Positions 36,741 to 46,063 of a stretch of 64,000 bases of DNA are shown piece after piece. A program made the position numbers and the translations under genes. The notes beneath the pieces are model-generated. The model had not been told where the DNA came from and did not search any database. It saw nothing but the letters and a program-made list of their open reading frames with translations. This stretch comes from Silvimonas iriomotensis. GTDB lineage: Bacteria; Pseudomonadota; Gammaproteobacteria; Burkholderiales; Chitinibacteraceae. The stretch is taken from contig NZ_BMLX01000009.1 of the NCBI RefSeq assembly GCF_014645535.1, forward strand, positions 1 through 64,000. Reading direction: 5' to 3'. How positions within the stretch are numbered: the first letter of the stretch is position 1; every line of letters begins with the position of its first letter.

Positions 36741-38275
36741 AACGCCTGGCGCCGTACTGTGCGCCCAATGACAAGCGCTGGGTCATGGCGCTGCTTGGGT
36801 TGACCACCGCAGTCGAATTTTTTGAAAACAGTCTGTTTGTTTTCAGCAGCAGTCATATCCAGGGCGGTATTGACGCCGGGCCGCAAGAGTTTGTCCTCGC
36901 CGTCGCCGCCTATGCCTGCACCAGCATGCTGGTGATCATGAAGCAGGCCTGGCTGGCGCACCGCCTGGGGTATCGCAATTTCCTGGGCGCGGCGCTGGCG
37001 CTGTTTGCGCTGGGCGCGTTGCTCAGCGGTTTTTGCAATACGCCGGATCAGTTGATCTTGTGCCGCGCCATTCAGGGCCTCGGGGGCGGGGCGCTGTTTA
37101 CCAGCAGCCGCATCTTGATCAATCTGATGTTCAACCCGAAAGAGCGTGGCACGGCGGTCAGGTATTTCATGATCGCCATTTTTTCGGTCTCTGCGCTGGC
37201 ACCGGCGCTGGCGGGCACCTGGATTGAAAACTATTCCTGGCGCTGGGTGTTCTGGGGCGTGGTGCCGGTGGCGGCGGTGGCCTCTTTGGGATGTTTTCTG
37301 TGGCTGCCGGTGGTGGTGCCCAAACAGCAGCACGGCGGCGATTTCACCCCGATTCCGCTGGTCATCTTTGGCGTTGGCGTAATCAGCGTACAACTGGCAC
37401 TGTCGGAAGCGCGTTTTGATTTTTTTGCCTACCCGCTGCACTTTGCGCTGTTTGTGCTGGTGGGCGTGGGCGCGCTGTCCTGGTTTACCTGGCATCAGTA
37501 CCGGCACCCGTCACCGGTGTTTGTGCTGCGCGGGCTGAATAACCAGGTCTATCTGACGGGCCTGGGGCTGTATTTCATTCATTACTTCCTGGCCAACTTC
37601 AGTAACTACCTTTTTCCCATCTACGCTGAACGTGCGCAAGGCGTGCCGGTCGAGACCGCGGGCTGGCTCAATACGTTTTCATCCGTGGTGAGTTTTCTGG
37701 TGATCCTGGGCTATTTGCGCTGGGCATCGCGCTTCAAGCAGAAAAAACCGTTGATGCTGACCGGCGTGTTTGCGCTGGCGGCGTGCAGCCTGGTGTTCTC
37801 TTTCATGCCACCTGGCATGCCGCTCTCTGCCTTCTTTTTGCCGCTGATTGCCAAGGGCCTCTTTGGCGTGCTGCTGGTGATTCCGGTCGCCGGGCTGACT
37901 TATCGTGAACTCAAGGCCGAGCAGTTTGCCCACGGCTATCGCAACAAGAACCTGCTGCGGCAATGGTCGGGCTCTTTGGCGCAGGCCGTGGCGGCGATCA
38001 TGATGCAGAACCGGCAAGCGGCGGTGTATGACTATTACGCCGGCTTTGCCAATGAATTCAATCCGGCCTTCAACCACATGATCGCCACGCTGAAAGCCGT
38101 GTTCATGCATGAGGGCATGCCGGCCGATGAAGCCACCCGCGCAGCGCTGGCGCAGGTGGCCGGGGTGGTGGATCACCAGGTGTTGCTGATCGCCTGCAAC
38201 GACCTGTACCGCGTGCTGGCGCTGCTGGCGCTGGTGTCGGCGGCGATTATCTTTGCGCAGAAAAAACTGCAGTAA
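36737..38275 (+). CDS. MFS transporter (DHA2-like)
   Basis: A 512-residue major facilitator with about 14 hydrophobic segments, fitting the DHA2 drug:H+ antiporter branch. Motif C-like ALAPALAGTWIE follows the fourth/fifth helices, and LGYRNFLGAALALFALGALLS is the second helix region. The GTG start overlaps the MarR stop (GTGA). The last segment before the stop is a long soluble-looking helix pair near residues 400-480. Substrate unknown; export of a toxic compound sensed by the MarR protein is the likely role. Confidence 0.82.
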   Translation: MKRLAPYCAPNDKRWVMALLGLTTAVEFFENSLFVFSSSHIQGGIDAGPQEFVLAVAAYACTSMLVIMKQAWLAHRLGYRNFLGAALALFALGALLSGFCNTPDQLILCRAIQGLGGGALFTSSRILINLMFNPKERGTAVRYFMIAIFSVSALAPALAGTWIENYSWRWVFWGVVPVAAVASLGCFLWLPVVVPKQQHGGDFTPIPLVIFGVGVISVQLALSEARFDFFAYPLHFALFVLVGVGALSWFTWHQYRHPSPVFVLRGLNNQVYLTGLGLYFIHYFLANFSNYLFPIYAERAQGVPVETAGWLNTFSSVVSFLVILGYLRWASRFKQKKPLMLTGVFALAACSLVFSFMPPGMPLSAFFLPLIAKGLFGVLLVIPVAGLTYRELKAEQFAHGYRNKNLLRQWSGSLAQAVAAIMMQNRQAAVYDYYAGFANEFNPAFNHMIATLKAVFMHEGMPADEATRAALAQVAGVVDHQVLLIACNDLYRVLALLALVSAAIIFAQKKLQ

Positions 38276-38288
38276 CAGGCCGATTCGC

Positions 38289-38930
38289 CTAGCGCTGCTG
38301 CACTAACGCCAGCTTCACTCCCAGATAGACAAACACCCCACCCATCACCCGGTTCAACCAGGCCGTGAATCGACCGGCTCCGCGCAAGCGCCGGGCGGCC
38401 TGGTGTGCGGTCAGCGCCAGGAAATGGCACCACAGCATGCCGTTAAAATTGAAGATCAGCCCGAGAATGACAAAACTCAGCGCGGTGTGCGGGGCATCGG
38501 TATTGATGAACTGCGGCACAAACGCCAGGAAGAACAGCGCGACTTTCGGGTTCAGTACATTGGTCCAGAAGCCCTGGCGGAAAATGGCCCAGAGCGGCGC
38601 AGGCGGAATCACCGGGGTCGTCTCGGCGGTCGCCGCTTTGTTTGAGCGCGAACGCAGCATGCCCACGCCGACATACAACAGATAGGCCGCACCAATCAGC
38701 TTGACGACCGTAAACGCCGCCGCTGACGTCGCCAGCACGGCAGAAAGGCCAAACGCTGCGGCGAAGATATGCACCATGGTGCCCGCGCCAATGCCCAATG
38801 CGGCGGCAGAGCCCGCTCTGAAGCCCTGGGTGACACTGCGGGTGACGATGTAGAAGGAGTCAGGGCCGGGCGCGATATTCAGCAGAAGGCCGGAGAGGAC
38901 GAACAGCGTGAGGCTGTGGATGCCGGACAT
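38289..38930 (-). CDS. LysE/RhtB-family exporter
   Basis: A 213-residue inner-membrane exporter of the LysE/RhtB superfamily. NIAPGPDSFYIVTRSVTQGF after the first helix and PKVALFFLAFVPQFI in the middle are the family signatures. Six hydrophobic segments are present. Substrates in the family are amino acids or homoserine lactones; this one is unknown. It is convergent with the MFS gene. Confidence 0.88.
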   Translation of the reverse strand: MSGIHSLTLFVLSGLLLNIAPGPDSFYIVTRSVTQGFRAGSAAALGIGAGTMVHIFAAAFGLSAVLATSAAAFTVVKLIGAAYLLYVGVGMLRSRSNKAATAETTPVIPPAPLWAIFRQGFWTNVLNPKVALFFLAFVPQFINTDAPHTALSFVILGLIFNFNGMLWCHFLALTAHQAARRLRGAGRFTAWLNRVMGGVFVYLGVKLALVQQR

Positions 38931-39003
38931 AGTTTCTTTCCTGCGAAAGAGTCAGGAGTATACCGCCATGCCCGGATCAGACCAGAGACAGTCGGCCGAA
39001 AAA

Positions 39004-39534
39004 TCAGCCGCGCAGTTTCTCCAGCAACGCAAATCCTTCTGGCCACAGACCCAGGTTGCTGCTGCTGTTGATATGCCCCAACGGGCCGACTTCCACCACC
39101 TCGCTACCCCAGTTGGCGGCAAACGCCCGCGCGCGGGGCAGTGTCACGTATTCATCGTTGCTGCTGGCCACCACAATGCTGGGGAAAGGCAGCCGCAGGG
39201 TCACCATCTGGCCAAAACCGCTGGTGCCTTCCGGGTAGCTGGGGGCTTCGATATCGCTGGGCGCCACCAGCAAGGCGCCCTTGATCGGACGTTGATGTTG
39301 TTCGGCCCATTTGCCAATCAGCGTGCACGCCAGGCTGTGGCCGACCAGCACCGGCGGCTCGGCGCACGCGGCAATGGCTGTGTCCAGTGTGCTTACCCAG
39401 TCGGCACAGTGCGGTGTTTCCCAATCGGCTTGTTCAACGCGGATGAAGTCCGGGTTGGCGGCTTCCCAATGGCTTTGCCAGTGTTGCGGGCCAGAGCAAT
39501 ACAGGCCGGGCAGGATCAGGACAGGGGCGGGCAT
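39004..39534 (-). CDS. RBBP9/YdeN-type serine hydrolase
   Basis: A small alpha/beta hydrolase of the RBBP9/YdeN family. From ATG 39534 (MPAPVLILPGLYCSGPQHWQ) it is 176 residues. The nucleophile is Ser67 in VGHSLA, the acid is likely in SSNDEYV and the base in GHINSSSNLG. The upstream ATG at 39564 lies inside the nadE terminator and has no ribosome binding site, so it is rejected. Substrate unknown. Confidence 0.8.
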   Translation of the reverse strand: MPAPVLILPGLYCSGPQHWQSHWEAANPDFIRVEQADWETPHCADWVSTLDTAIAACAEPPVLVGHSLACTLIGKWAEQHQRPIKGALLVAPSDIEAPSYPEGTSGFGQMVTLRLPFPSIVVASSNDEYVTLPRARAFAANWGSEVVEVGPLGHINSSSNLGLWPEGFALLEKLRG

Positions 39535-39564
39535 GGCTGTGGTTTTCTCCAGTTTTTTTGTCAT

Positions 39565-39589
39565 GAAAAAAGGGGGCAAAAGCCCCCTT
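39565..39589 (-). terminator. Terminator after nadE
   Basis: On the minus strand AAGGGGGC and GCCCCCTT form the stem around TTTT, followed by T residues. It ends the nadE transcript just before the downstream hydrolase gene. Confidence 0.85.
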
Positions 39590-39605
39590 GTCGTGCGGAT
39601 AATGT

Positions 39606-41204
39606 TTACAGGTTGAAGCGGTGCGTAATCGGCATGCGCCAGTCCTTGCCAAAGGCGCGGTGGGTGACCCGCGGGCCAACCGGGGCCTGGCGGCGTTTGT
39701 ATTCGTTGATCTTCAGCAGTTTGACCACGCGCTCCACATCGGCCGTCTCGAAACCGCGCGCCACGATATTGGCCTTGGAGAGGTTCTCTTCCACGTACAT
39801 CTGCAAGATGGCATCGAGGATTTCATACGCCGGCAGGCTGTCCTGGTCTTTCTGGTCCGGGCGCAGTTCGGCCGACGGCGGGCGGGTGATGATGCGATCG
39901 GGAATCACCTCGCTCATCGTATTGCGCCAGCGCGCCAGGCGGTACACCAGCGTCTTGGCCACATCTTTGAGCACAGCAAAGCCGCCGGCCATGTCGCCAT
40001 AGAGCGTGGCGTAACCGGTAGTCATTTCTGATTTGTTGCCGGTGGTGAGCACCAGCTTGCCGCTCTTGTTGGAGAGCGCCATCAGCAAGGTGCCGCGAAT
40101 CCGGCTTTGCAGGTTCTCTTCTGTGGTGTCCTCTTTCAGGCCGGCAAATTCGGGCGCAAGACCGCCCATAAAGGCTTCGTACATCGGCCAGATTTCGATT
40201 TCGGAATACTTGCAGCCCAGCCGCTGGATCATCTCGCGCGAGTCATTAACCGAGATATCGGCCGTATAGCGCGACGGCATCATCACCGCGTGCACCTTGT
40301 CGGCGCCCAGCGCGTCGCAGGCAATCGCCAGCACCACGGCAGAATCGATCCCGCCCGACAGGCCCAGCAAAATGCCGGGGAAACGGTTCTTGCCAATGTA
40401 ATCGCGCACGCCGGTCACCAGCGCGGCCCATACGCTGGCTTCTTCAGACAGCGCCGGCACAATGGCTGTGGGCAGCAGATCACCGCCTTTGAATTCCACC
40501 ACCTGCAGGGCAGATTCAAATGCCGGCAACTGGGCAACCAGCTTGCCTTCACGGTTCAGTGCAAAGCTGTGGCCATCGAACACCAGTTCATCCTGGCCGC
40601 CGACCATGTTCACGTACACCAGTGGGATGCCGGTTTCTTCCACGCGCTGGCCCAGTACTTCCAGTCGCGTGGTTTGCTTGTTCAGGTGATAGGGCGAGGC
40701 ATTCAGGACCAGCAGCAGTTCTGCGCCGGCTTCCTGCGCGGCGCTGGCGGGGTCGATATCCCACGCGTCTTCGCAGATGACAATGCCGATCTGCGTGTTG
40801 TTTTGTTCGAACACCAGCGGTTGCACGCCCGGCGTGAAGTAGCGGACTTCATCGAACACTTCATCGTTGGGCAGCAGCATTTTTTCGTAACGGCCCAGCA
40901 AGTGGCCATCGCGGATCACCGTTGCGCAGTTGAAGCGGTCTTCGCCACTGCCGTACGGGTGGCCAATCACCAGCGTAATGCCGTCCACTTCATCAATCAG
41001 CCGGCCAATGGCCTTGCGGCATTCATCAAGGAAAGCGGGGCGCAGCAACAGGTCTTCGGGCGGGTAGCCGGTCAGCGCCAGTTCTGGCGTCAGGATGAGG
41101 TCTGCGCCTTGTTTGCGCGCCTCGGCCACGGCGGCGAGGATCAGGTCCAGGTTGCCGGGCAGATCGCCAACAACAGCATTGATTTGGGCAAGAGCGATGC
41201 GCAT
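39606..41204 (-). CDS. nadE: Glutamine-dependent NAD+ synthetase
   Basis: It catalyses the last step of NAD synthesis, amidating deamido-NAD with ammonia from glutamine. The 532-residue product has an N-terminal nitrilase-type glutaminase domain (RIALAQINAVVGDL, with the active cysteine in IGIVICEDAWD). A C-terminal synthetase domain follows, with the PP-loop SGGIDSAVV and TTGNKSEMTTGYATLYGD. The frame matches the two-domain bacterial form. Confidence 0.95.
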   Translation of the reverse strand: MRIALAQINAVVGDLPGNLDLILAAVAEARKQGADLILTPELALTGYPPEDLLLRPAFLDECRKAIGRLIDEVDGITLVIGHPYGSGEDRFNCATVIRDGHLLGRYEKMLLPNDEVFDEVRYFTPGVQPLVFEQNNTQIGIVICEDAWDIDPASAAQEAGAELLLVLNASPYHLNKQTTRLEVLGQRVEETGIPLVYVNMVGGQDELVFDGHSFALNREGKLVAQLPAFESALQVVEFKGGDLLPTAIVPALSEEASVWAALVTGVRDYIGKNRFPGILLGLSGGIDSAVVLAIACDALGADKVHAVMMPSRYTADISVNDSREMIQRLGCKYSEIEIWPMYEAFMGGLAPEFAGLKEDTTEENLQSRIRGTLLMALSNKSGKLVLTTGNKSEMTTGYATLYGDMAGGFAVLKDVAKTLVYRLARWRNTMSEVIPDRIITRPPSAELRPDQKDQDSLPAYEILDAILQMYVEENLSKANIVARGFETADVERVVKLLKINEYKRRQAPVGPRVTHRAFGKDWRMPITHRFNL

Positions 41205-41279
41205 GCGGGTTCAGATCCGGTGGGCGTAAAGCGTGATTGTACGCCGGGCGGACGCACCGGCGAAGCGCCGGCGCACAGG

Positions 41280-42284
41280 TCAGGGATTGCTGTTGCCGGC
41301 GTTACCGCTGACGGTATCGACCGCAGCGGGGTGATGGCCCGGAATCCACTGCGGATGGTGGGCCAGATACAAGGTGCCAAACAGCGTGGCCAGCAGCAGC
41401 GCCAGATGCAGCCAGCCCCAGCGCCGGTTGCGCGATACGCCCTCGGACGGGTCTTCTGTGGCGACAAGAAACGGGCGGCCATCGCGGCTGGCGCGCATGA
41501 CGTGGGCCGGCGCCTGCATTTGCGCCTCGGCGGTTTCATCGCTCACCTCACGCTCGGCCGCCTTGCGCGCGGCGGTCCATTCGTTCTCGTCAATCTGGCC
41601 GTTGCGGTCGGTATCAAAGCGGCGCAGCAACTCGGCCCGGTCCCGCTTCCAGTCCGCCAGCTTTTGCGAAACGGCCAGTTTCATGTCCACGGGTTGATCA
41701 CGCACCGAGACAAACTCGCCAATGGCGTAAATGGGCTCGCCTTCGCAAATCATGCGGGCGGTATAACGCCAGTTGTCCTTGTGCTCCACCATGGTGTCGG
41801 TACTGCGGATTTCAGCGCCATCCGGGTCGATCAGGCAGCGGCCGGTGTCATCGGCCAGCAAAAAGCCGTGGGCGCTTTGCAAGGTATCGACGTAACGGTA
41901 TTCGCCGCCGTTTTGCGTACCGGACCACTGGCGCTGTTCCACCACCACCTGATACCAGACGCAGCGCATATCCACGCCCGGACACACCAGCGTGCCGTCA
42001 TCCAGCGCCTGGGCCACCCCGGCCACCTGCACGTAACCCTGCGGTGCAGAACCGATGCGCGCTAACGGCGTGCCGCCCAGCAACATGTAACGACGGCGAT
42101 GATGCACCCACGCCCAGCCAGACATGACGGCGATCAGGCACAGCAACAGCAGGAAATCACGCGGGCGGTGTACGTGCGCGGCGCCAGTGGTCAGGACCAC
42201 GGCCTGGGCAGCCAGCATGACCGCGCCCAGCGGCCAGCGGCGCAGGCGATCCAGCCAGAGGTTGTCTAAAGGGATTTGCAGCAT
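41280..42284 (-). CDS. GIDE-domain membrane protein with an EF-hand
   Basis: A 334-residue protein with two hydrophobic segments near the N-terminus (about 22-38 and 44-60) and one near 288-302. The middle resembles the GIDE domain (E3 ubiquitin-ligase-like, seen in bacteria beside lemA). At 224-235 a perfect EF-hand loop, DTDRNGQIDENE, is present, suggesting Ca2+ binding. It lies 15 bases after the lemA stop on the same strand, so the two are probably cotranscribed. Function unknown. Confidence 0.7.
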   Translation of the reverse strand: MLQIPLDNLWLDRLRRWPLGAVMLAAQAVVLTTGAAHVHRPRDFLLLLCLIAVMSGWAWVHHRRRYMLLGGTPLARIGSAPQGYVQVAGVAQALDDGTLVCPGVDMRCVWYQVVVEQRQWSGTQNGGEYRYVDTLQSAHGFLLADDTGRCLIDPDGAEIRSTDTMVEHKDNWRYTARMICEGEPIYAIGEFVSVRDQPVDMKLAVSQKLADWKRDRAELLRRFDTDRNGQIDENEWTAARKAAEREVSDETAEAQMQAPAHVMRASRDGRPFLVATEDPSEGVSRNRRWGWLHLALLLATLFGTLYLAHHPQWIPGHHPAAVDTVSGNAGNSNP

Positions 42285-42299
42285 GGTGCGTAATGAGAA

Positions 42300-42869
42300 T
42301 CAGCGCTGGAACAAGGTGCCGACCGAGACATCCTGTTTGTCGTGGCTGTCGAATTCCAGCAATTGCGCCGGCTTGAAGTGAAACGCATTGGCGACGATCA
42401 CATCCGGAAACTGTTCGATCCGCACGTTGTTGACGTTCACGGTGTCGTTGTAGAACTCGCGGCGATCCGCGATATCGTTCTCTAACTGGGTGATGCGCCC
42501 GACCAGATGCTGGAACTGCATGTTGGCCCGCAGTTCCGGATAGGCCTCCACCGTGGCGTACAGCGCGCCAAGGCGGCTGCGCAATTGTTGTTCTGCCGCC
42601 CCCAGCGCCACCATGTCGCGCTGTTCGCGCGCCTGCGCCACACCGCCGCGCGCCAGCATGATTTTCTCCAGCGTCTCGGCCTCGAACTGCATGTAGTGCT
42701 TGCAGGTCTCCACCAGCTTGGGCAGTTCGTCGTGGCGCTGTTTAAGCAGCACGTCGATATTGGACCAGGCCCGGCCGATGTTGTGTTTCAGGCTGACGAG
42801 GTTGTTGTAGATCATCACGAAATACACCAGCACAACCACGATCAGGGCGAAGAAAATCAGGAGCGGCAT
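42300..42869 (-). CDS. LemA-family protein
   Basis: A 189-residue LemA-family protein with a single N-terminal membrane anchor (residues 3-20). Long helices follow, with YNNLVSLKHNIGRAWSNIDV and LLKQRHDELPKLVETCKHYM, which define the family. The role is unknown in most bacteria. It is the first gene of a pair with the GIDE/EF-hand protein. Confidence 0.9.
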   Translation of the reverse strand: MPLLIFFALIVVVLVYFVMIYNNLVSLKHNIGRAWSNIDVLLKQRHDELPKLVETCKHYMQFEAETLEKIMLARGGVAQAREQRDMVALGAAEQQLRSRLGALYATVEAYPELRANMQFQHLVGRITQLENDIADRREFYNDTVNVNNVRIEQFPDVIVANAFHFKPAQLLEFDSHDKQDVSVGTLFQR

Positions 42870-43011
42870 CAGGGTTTTTCCGTACGTTCTGTGTTGGGCA
42901 CATTAACCCCGGGTGTGCAGTGCCGCAAGCCTGGTGCGGCAGGTGTCGCCAAATAGGGACGACTGATTTGCCATAAGCGCTTGCTTATGCAATTGGCATG
43001 GGCCAGGCGCG

Positions 43012-43038
43012 AAAAAAGCCCGGCGCCGGCCGGGCTTT
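43012..43038 (-). terminator. Terminator after hisC
   Basis: On the minus strand AAAGCCCGG and CCGGGCTTTTTT form a strong GC stem with a T-run 12 bases after the hisC stop. A second small stem, CATAAGC/GCTTATG, lies next to it at 42972-42989. Confidence 0.85.
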
Positions 43039-43049
43039 GTCGGGGGCGA

Positions 43050-44111
43050 TCAGGCCGCGATCAACGCTTGCAGCGCGTTGACCAGCGCCTCGCACTGTTC
43101 ATCCGTGCCGATGCTGATGCGCAGGTACTGATCAATGCGCGCCTGCTTGAAATGCCGTACCAGAATGGCCTTGGCCCGCAGGTCGGTCGCCAGTTTGGCC
43201 GCATCGTGGCGCGGGTGGCGGGCGAACACAAAGTTGGTGGCCGAAGGCAGCACCTCAAAGCCCAGCAAGGTCAGGCCGGCAACCAGATTAGTACGGGTAT
43301 CGATCACCGCCTGGACGGTGCGCTGGAAGTAAGTCTCGTCTTCATACGCCGCCACACCGGCCGCAATGGCAATGCGGTCCAGCGGGTAGCTGTTGAAACT
43401 GTTCTTCACGCGCTCCAGCCCTTCGATCAGGTCCGGGTGGCCGGCAGCAAAGCCAATACGCAAGCCTGCCAGCGAACGGGATTTGGACAGCGTCTGGATC
43501 ACCAGCAGGTTCGGGTAGCGCTTGATCAGCGGAATCACCGTCTCGCCGCCGAAATCGATATACGCCTCGTCAATGACCACCACTTTGTCCGGGTGCGCCT
43601 GCACCAGGGTTTCCACCTCAGCCGCGGTCAGTGCAATACCGGTCGGGGCGTTGGGGTTGGCGATGATGATGGCGCCGCAATCCTGGTTGTAATCGGCGGG
43701 GTTGATGCGCATTGCGCTATCCAGCGGCACCAGTTTGTTCTCTACGCCATACAGGCCGCAGTACACCGGATAGAACGAGTAGGAAATATCCGGATGCAGC
43801 AGCGGCTTGTCATGTTTGAGCAGCGCCATGAAGGTATGGGCCAGCACTTCGTCCGAACCGTTGCCGACAAAGATCTCGTTGGGCTCGATACCGTGGTAAT
43901 GCGCGATGGTCTGCTTGAGACGATCCGAGTTCGGGTCCGGGTACAGGCGCAGGGCGTCGCTGCTTTCGGCAGCAATGGCTTCCAGCACGCGCGGGGACGG
44001 GCCGTACGGGTTCTCGTTGGTATTGAGTTTGATCAGATTGGCAATCTTGGGTTGCTCACCCGGTACATACGGGGTCAGCGTTTGGACGATGGGGCTCCAG
44101 AAGCGGCTCAT
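43050..44111 (-). CDS. hisC: Histidinol-phosphate aminotransferase
   Basis: A PLP aminotransferase that converts imidazole acetol phosphate to histidinol phosphate in histidine synthesis. ATG 44111 ([20 protein letters not shown]) gives 353 residues. Family segments include [29 protein letters not shown], and the PLP lysine in [14 protein letters not shown]. It is not beside other his genes here. Upstream lie the first copy of the interspersed element and a dRS3-like repeat. Confidence 0.94.
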   Translation of the reverse strand: MSRFWSPIVQTLTPYVPGEQPKIANLIKLNTNENPYGPSPRVLEAIAAESSDALRLYPDPNSDRLKQTIAHYHGIEPNEIFVGNGSDEVLAHTFMALLKHDKPLLHPDISYSFYPVYCGLYGVENKLVPLDSAMRINPADYNQDCGAIIIANPNAPTGIALTAAEVETLVQAHPDKVVVIDEAYIDFGGETVIPLIKRYPNLLVIQTLSKSRSLAGLRIGFAAGHPDLIEGLERVKNSFNSYPLDRIAIAAGVAAYEDETYFQRTVQAVIDTRTNLVAGLTLLGFEVLPSATNFVFARHPRHDAAKLATDLRAKAILVRHFKQARIDQYLRISIGTDEQCEALVNALQALIAA

Positions 44112-44268
44112 GGCGTGGTTCACGAGGGAGGGTGGATTGGGGGGATATCGTAACATGAAGCGGGGGGAGGGGTTTTTTGGTACTGGCGTGTCAATTCTTG
44201 TGCGGGCGGGGAGTCGCAGGTGTGATCTGGGCAGGAGTGCATCGTTTACTCCATCGAACTACTTCGTC

Positions 44269-44288
44269 ATTCCGGCGCAGGCAGGAAT
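44269..44288. repeat. dRS3-like short inverted repeat
   Basis: A 20-bp imperfect palindrome of the form ATTCC-N10-GGAAT in the flank CGTCATT...AATCCAGT. It is a variant of the unit at 52181-52200, and relatives lie at 44755-44774 and near 59999-60029. Confidence 0.6.
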
Positions 44289-44398
44289 CCAGTCTGGAGC
44301 CTGGATGGGGCTCTGTTGTGGCCAGAGTCAGGGGGTAGGGGGGAGTTGGAGCTTGGCGGCAGTCCACCGTTGTGGTGTTTGAAGGGGGGGGGGCAGGT

Positions 44399-44720
44399 GT
44401 TAGCGCCTGGCGGCGCGGGTGTTTTGATACCGGCGGTGGCCGGAGCACGTTACTTTCTTTTGCTTCGCCAAAAGAAAGTAACCAAAGAAAAGGCGACCCC
44501 TGCGACTGCGCTCGCTGCGCGAGTTCCCTGCGCTTCTCGCGAAGTCCGGCTGGCTACGGGAACTCGCTTTGCTCAAACACCCCTCCGCCGCAACCCCGGA
44601 CTTCGCTGCGATGCTCGGCGCAGTCAAGGGGAGGTACGTCAAAAGCAACTGCAACTGCAACTGCAACCCCGAAAATCAACTGCAATGGCAACTGCAATCC
44701 CTAAAAACAAAGGCAACGGC
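44399..44720 (+). repeat. Interspersed structured element, copy 1, with CTGCAA tail
   Basis: A core of about 250 bases (44399-44650) shared with copies at 51785 and 59502, same orientation. It contains a 14-bp perfect hairpin (44449-44462 with 44469-44482) and two interleaved stems: GCGAGTTCCC (44519-44528) with GGGAACTCGC (44558-44567), and GCGAAGTCCGG (44539-44549) with CCGGACTTCGC (44596-44606). The core is followed by CTGCAA hexamers to about 44697. Short frames inside it are by-products and not a gene I can support. The rest of the 44112-44869 gap holds no gene. Confidence 0.75.
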
Positions 44721-44754
44721 GATATCTACTGCGCTTGCATCCCACCACCTCGTC

Positions 44755-44774
44755 ATTCCTGCGCAGGCAGGTAT
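44755..44774. repeat. dRS3-like short inverted repeat
   Basis: A degenerate ATTCC...GGTAT variant of the 20-bp repeat, in the same CGTCATT/ATCCAGT flank, about 60 bases past the hexamer tail of element copy 1. Confidence 0.5.
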
Positions 44775-44869
44775 CCAGTGCGGCGCCGGAGCGGCGCCAT
44801 GCTCTGGCAAGAACCGCATAGCGTGAAGATCGGCAACGACATCGCTGTGACTGGTGCAACGCGCCCTGA

Positions 44870-46063
44870 TTACTTCTTCAGCACGCCGCGCAAACCATCC
44901 AGGTGCACTTGCCGCAGCATGCCGTAGTTGTAGAACCCGACGTGTTCGATTCCCATGCGTTGCAGGCCGGCCAGCGCGGCGCCGGTTTGGGCTCCGTCGC
45001 CCAGGTCGGGTACGCCGGGACGCAGGATGCCCCGGACGCGTTTGGCGTCGCCCACGCGGCGGATGGTGTCGAGTGCGTCGGCCAGTACGCGGTTGGCGTC
45101 GGGTTCGTAGAAGGGTACTTCAATGCCGTCGGCTGCGTGGGCCATGGCTTTGAGGTCGGTGCCTTCCAGCCAGGTTTGCGCGGTGGGGCGTTGCACGGTC
45201 GGGATGACATAGAGGGCGACTTCGGCGGGGATCGCGGCGCGGATGCGGCTGACAATGCTGGTGACGTGGCGCTGGCGCATGCGCAGGAAGGCGGCCAGTT
45301 CGATGTCGTCCAGGATGTCGGCGGCCAGCCAGGCGGCGGCCTGGGTGTCGCTGGCGTCGGCGGGGCCGTTCAGATAACCGTCCACGCGCGTGCGGATGCG
45401 GGCAGCCAGGCCGACGGCGTCAATACCGTCTTCGCGGGCGCGGGTTTTACAGGCGTCGCAAAAGCACAGGCCCAACATGGTATCCAGCCAGACATTGCTG
45501 CGCACTTGTGCGAATTCGTGATGATAGCCATGTGCATACGGCGCCCAGCCGGGGGATTCAAGCGTGAGGCTTTGCCAGGGCAACGCGCTGGCAAGGTCGG
45601 TCGAAAGATCGGTGGCGTAGTCGATCAGTTGCGGCTGCATGGGGCAGGGCGCGTAAACATAGCTGTCGCCCCAGGCGTTTTTCACGGTCAGTTCCGGGCG
45701 TGCTTCGCCAAGGCGGGTGTTGTGGAACAGGATGGTCCAGGCCGACAGCTTGAGACGGCCGTCATCGGCCAGGTCATACGCTACCTGGCGCACCGCGGCG
45801 TCAGAGTGCGGTTGCGGCTGGATGGCACGGTAACGGGCGGGCTGCGGGTTGAAATACACCGTGCCGTCTTCCGGGAAATACACCTTGCCGGCGCCTGTTG
45901 CGCGTGGGCGCATGAATTTGCCGGCGTGGTAACTGGCGGCAAGGCTCAGGCCATCCACGCCCAGATCCAGGATTTCATCAACAGTGCTGCGGGTATCGCG
46001 CCCGGCCAGATCCCAGGCGTAGGCGTACAGGGAATGGCGGGCAGCAGGGCGACGTGTGTTCAT
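44870..46063 (-). CDS. Predicted TIM-barrel hydrolase-like protein, unknown
   Basis: A 397-residue cytoplasmic protein that I cannot name. The N-terminal AYAWDLAGRDTRSTVDEILD and DGLSLAASYHAGKF look like the first strands of a TIM barrel, as in some uncharacterised glycosidase-like families. ESPGWAPYAHGYHHEF contains acidic and aromatic residues suited to an active site. A CxxC (CFCDACKTRA) may bind metal. No signal peptide is seen. It is monocistronic between the element copy 1 and the dusB promoter. Confidence 0.55.
   Translation of the reverse strand: MNTRRPAARHSLYAYAWDLAGRDTRSTVDEILDLGVDGLSLAASYHAGKFMRPRATGAGKVYFPEDGTVYFNPQPARYRAIQPQPHSDAAVRQVAYDLADDGRLKLSAWTILFHNTRLGEARPELTVKNAWGDSYVYAPCPMQPQLIDYATDLSTDLASALPWQSLTLESPGWAPYAHGYHHEFAQVRSNVWLDTMLGLCFCDACKTRAREDGIDAVGLAARIRTRVDGYLNGPADASDTQAAAWLAADILDDIELAAFLRMRQRHVTSIVSRIRAAIPAEVALYVIPTVQRPTAQTWLEGTDLKAMAHAADGIEVPFYEPDANRVLADALDTIRRVGDAKRVRGILRPGVPDLGDGAQTGAALAGLQRMGIEHVGFYNYGMLRQVHLDGLRGVLKK

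Noticed and set aside
39535-39564. An upstream start of the RBBP9-like hydrolase
   Set aside because: This start lies at the edge of the nadE terminator and lacks a ribosome binding site.
44400-44666. Small frames in the interspersed elements that resemble each other between copies
   Set aside because: Similarity follows from the DNA repeat, and the changes between copies are explained by stem pairing rather than by codon conservation.
44240-44780. CRISPR-like array from repeated CGTCATTCC units
   Set aside because: The units are few, unevenly spaced, and do not flank spacers of uniform length; no cas genes are present.
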